In this document: positions 49,649 through 50,824 of the stretch, piece by piece
Layout: each line of letters begins with the position of its first letter
How positions within the stretch are numbered: the first letter of the stretch is position 1
NCBI GenBank assembly: GCA_020860545.1
Contig: JAJBUC010000101.1
Span: forward strand, 1 to 50,824
Length of the DNA: 50,824 nt
Direction: 5' to 3'
From: Oscillospiraceae bacterium
Lineage (GTDB): Bacteria; Bacillota; Clostridia; Oscillospirales; Oscillospiraceae
Notes under the pieces: model-generated
Told to the model about the DNA's origin: nothing
The model's input: the letters and a program-made list of their open reading frames with translations, nothing else
Databases searched by the model: none
Made by a program: the position numbers and the translations under genes

Positions 49649-50824
49649 TCAGGGGCACAATTCTCCCCGGAGATGTGTGCCCTGCACCGCTGTGACGGTA
49701 ACCTGCCGTATCTGATTGTGCAGATTCTCCCCAGCGGCATACACTTCCACATAGTTCGGCGCGTGCCCCCGCCAGAGGCCGTCTATCATTTCTTCAAACA
49801 GGACGGGGAGCGTCTGCCCCTTCAGCCCGTTTAAATAGGCAGATTGCAGTTCCTCAGCGATGGCCGCCGCCTGTTGGGCACGGCGCTGCTTGGTCTCATT
49901 CGACTGCTGCTCCGGCATTGCGGCGGCGGGGGTACCGGCGCGGCGGGAGTAGGGGAAAATATGCATGGACGAAAAGGCACATTGTTTTATAAACGCGAGG
50001 GTCTCCTGAAAGTCCTCCTCGTGCTCGCCGGGAAAGCCGACAATCAAGTCGGTGGTCACGCCAGGATTGGGAAAATACCGGCGCAGCAGGCGAACCGACG
50101 TAGCATAGCGTGCCGTGTCGTATTTCCGCCCCATCCGGCGCAGCGTCGCGTCGCAGCCGCTTTGCAGGGAGAGGTGGAAGTGTGCGCAGAGGTTGCCGCA
50201 CGCGGCGGCACGGCGGCAAAAATCCTCCGTCACAGTACGCGGCTCCAGAGAGCCCAAGCGGATCCTGCACTGCGGCGCGGCGGCACACACCGCTTCCACC
50301 AGATCAATGAGTGTGTGCTTGCCCCCCCATTCCGCACCCCAAGAGGAAATTTCAATGCCGGTCAGCACAATTTCGCGATACCCCGCCGCCGCCTGCGCCG
50401 CCGCCTGTGCAATCGCATCCGCGAGGGGCAGCGAACGGATAGGCCCGCGTGCATAGGGGATAATACAATACGAACAAAAGTTGGCGCAACCGTCCTCCAC
50501 CTTGAGCATGGCGCGGGTGCGACCCTCCAGCCCGCCTGCGGGCAGGGGCTCAAATACGCGGCGGCGCATCGCGTCGTCCACTGTCACAACCGTCGCGTCC
50601 CTCCGCTGCCGCACCATCTGCTCCAATTGCGTGACAAATCCCGCGTGGTCGCCCGTCCCTGCCACGAAATCCACACCCAGCCGACGCACCGCCTCCGGGT
50701 CGGTCTGCGCGTAGCACCCACACACCGCGACCACCGCCTCCGGTGCCTCCTTTCGGGCGCGGCGGATCGCCTGCCGTGATTTTTTATCGCTGACCGCCGT
50801 TACGGTGCAGGTATTGATCACATA
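49649..50824 (-). CDS. mtaB: tRNA t6A37 methylthiotransferase MtaB (5' end outside the window)
   Basis: A partial gene: the frame runs off the right edge, missing the first few dozen residues. The visible part begins YVINTCTVTAVSDKKSRQAIRRA (second and third Cys of the N-terminal cluster domain: NTCTVT and CGCYAQTDP). It continues with the radical SAM motif GCANFCSYCIIPYARG, HFHLSLQSGCDATLRRMGRKY and GVTTDLIVGFPGEHEEDF, and ends with a TRAM-like domain. It adds a methylthio group to t6A at position 37 of certain tRNAs. Any apparent GTG start near 50821 is internal. 109 nt separate it from thyA. Confidence 0.93.
   Translation of the reverse strand, partial: YVINTCTVTAVSDKKSRQAIRRARKEAPEAVVAVCGCYAQTDPEAVRRLGVDFVAGTGDHAGFVTQLEQMVRQRRDATVVTVDDAMRRRVFEPLPAGGLEGRTRAMLKVEDGCANFCSYCIIPYARGPIRSLPLADAIAQAAAQAAAGYREIVLTGIEISSWGAEWGGKHTLIDLVEAVCAAAPQCRIRLGSLEPRTVTEDFCRRAAACGNLCAHFHLSLQSGCDATLRRMGRKYDTARYATSVRLLRRYFPNPGVTTDLIVGFPGEHEEDFQETLAFIKQCAFSSMHIFPYSRRAGTPAAAMPEQQSNETKQRRAQQAAAIAEELQSAYLNGLKGQTLPVLFEEMIDGLWRGHAPNYVEVYAAGENLHNQIRQVTVTAVQGTHLRGELCP

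Overview
This window looks like chromosome from a GC-rich, spore-forming, anaerobic Firmicute, probably in the clostridial Oscillospirales/Eubacteriales group; that placement is inferred. The support is CotF-like coat proteins, a collagen-like exosporium protein, an SLH cell-surface protein, a flavin-based NuoE/NuoF/NuoG-type soluble oxidoreductase, the dgt-dnaG-rpoD and rpsF-ssb-rpsR clusters, and consensus vegetative promoters, often with an extended -10 (TGGTATAAT-like). No rRNA, tRNA or CRISPR array was seen.

Layout. 0-5.8 kb: heterodimeric ABC exporter, two small spore coat proteins, an unknown protein and a TVP38/VTT membrane protein. 5.9-7.7 kb: an AT-rich, probably acquired island with a TetR regulator, its operator-promoter and two flavodoxin-fold proteins. 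7.8-11.4 kb: an acyltransferase-3 gene broken by one in-frame TAG, a polysaccharide pyruvyl transferase, a rhomboid-like protein with a zinc ribbon, and a transposase remnant. 11.4-15.7 kb: a collagen-like (BclB-type) exosporium gene split by a 3,546-bp element carrying a large serine recombinase and a replication-initiator-like gene. 15.7-22 kb, minus strand: NuoE, NuoF and a GltD-NuoG fusion, preceded by a Crp/Fnr regulator. 22-25 kb: leuCDB. 25-34.3 kb: rpmE, flavin reductase, hflX, YigZ family, dgt, dnaG, rpoD, rpsF, ssb, rpsR and a DRTGG/ATPase pair. 34.3-38.6 kb: GtrA, glycosyltransferase and SLH protein. 38.8-40.8 kb: metal-regulated cluster (two DtxR-like regulators, flavodoxin, DUF3793) with two operator-like palindromes. 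41.1-43.2 kb: TolQ/ExbB-like channel with two ExbD-like DUF2149 proteins and a second Crp/Fnr regulator. 43.5-50.8 kb: prmA, DUF1836, GNAT, DUF2156, DEAD helicase, folA, thyA and a partial mtaB.

The most striking observation is the split exosporium gene. Both junctions share the trinucleotide TGC, the element ends are 21-nt imperfect inverted repeats, the target has GGGCCC arms placed symmetrically about a GC dinucleotide, and the element length is a multiple of three. Precise excision would restore a 235-codon collagen-like protein in frame. This is the architecture of sporulation genes rebuilt by excision of intervening elements (sigK/skin and spsM/SPbeta are established cases), though plain disruption by a mobile element remains possible. 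A second candidate for an uncharacterised system is the TolQ/ExbB + 2x DUF2149 cassette.
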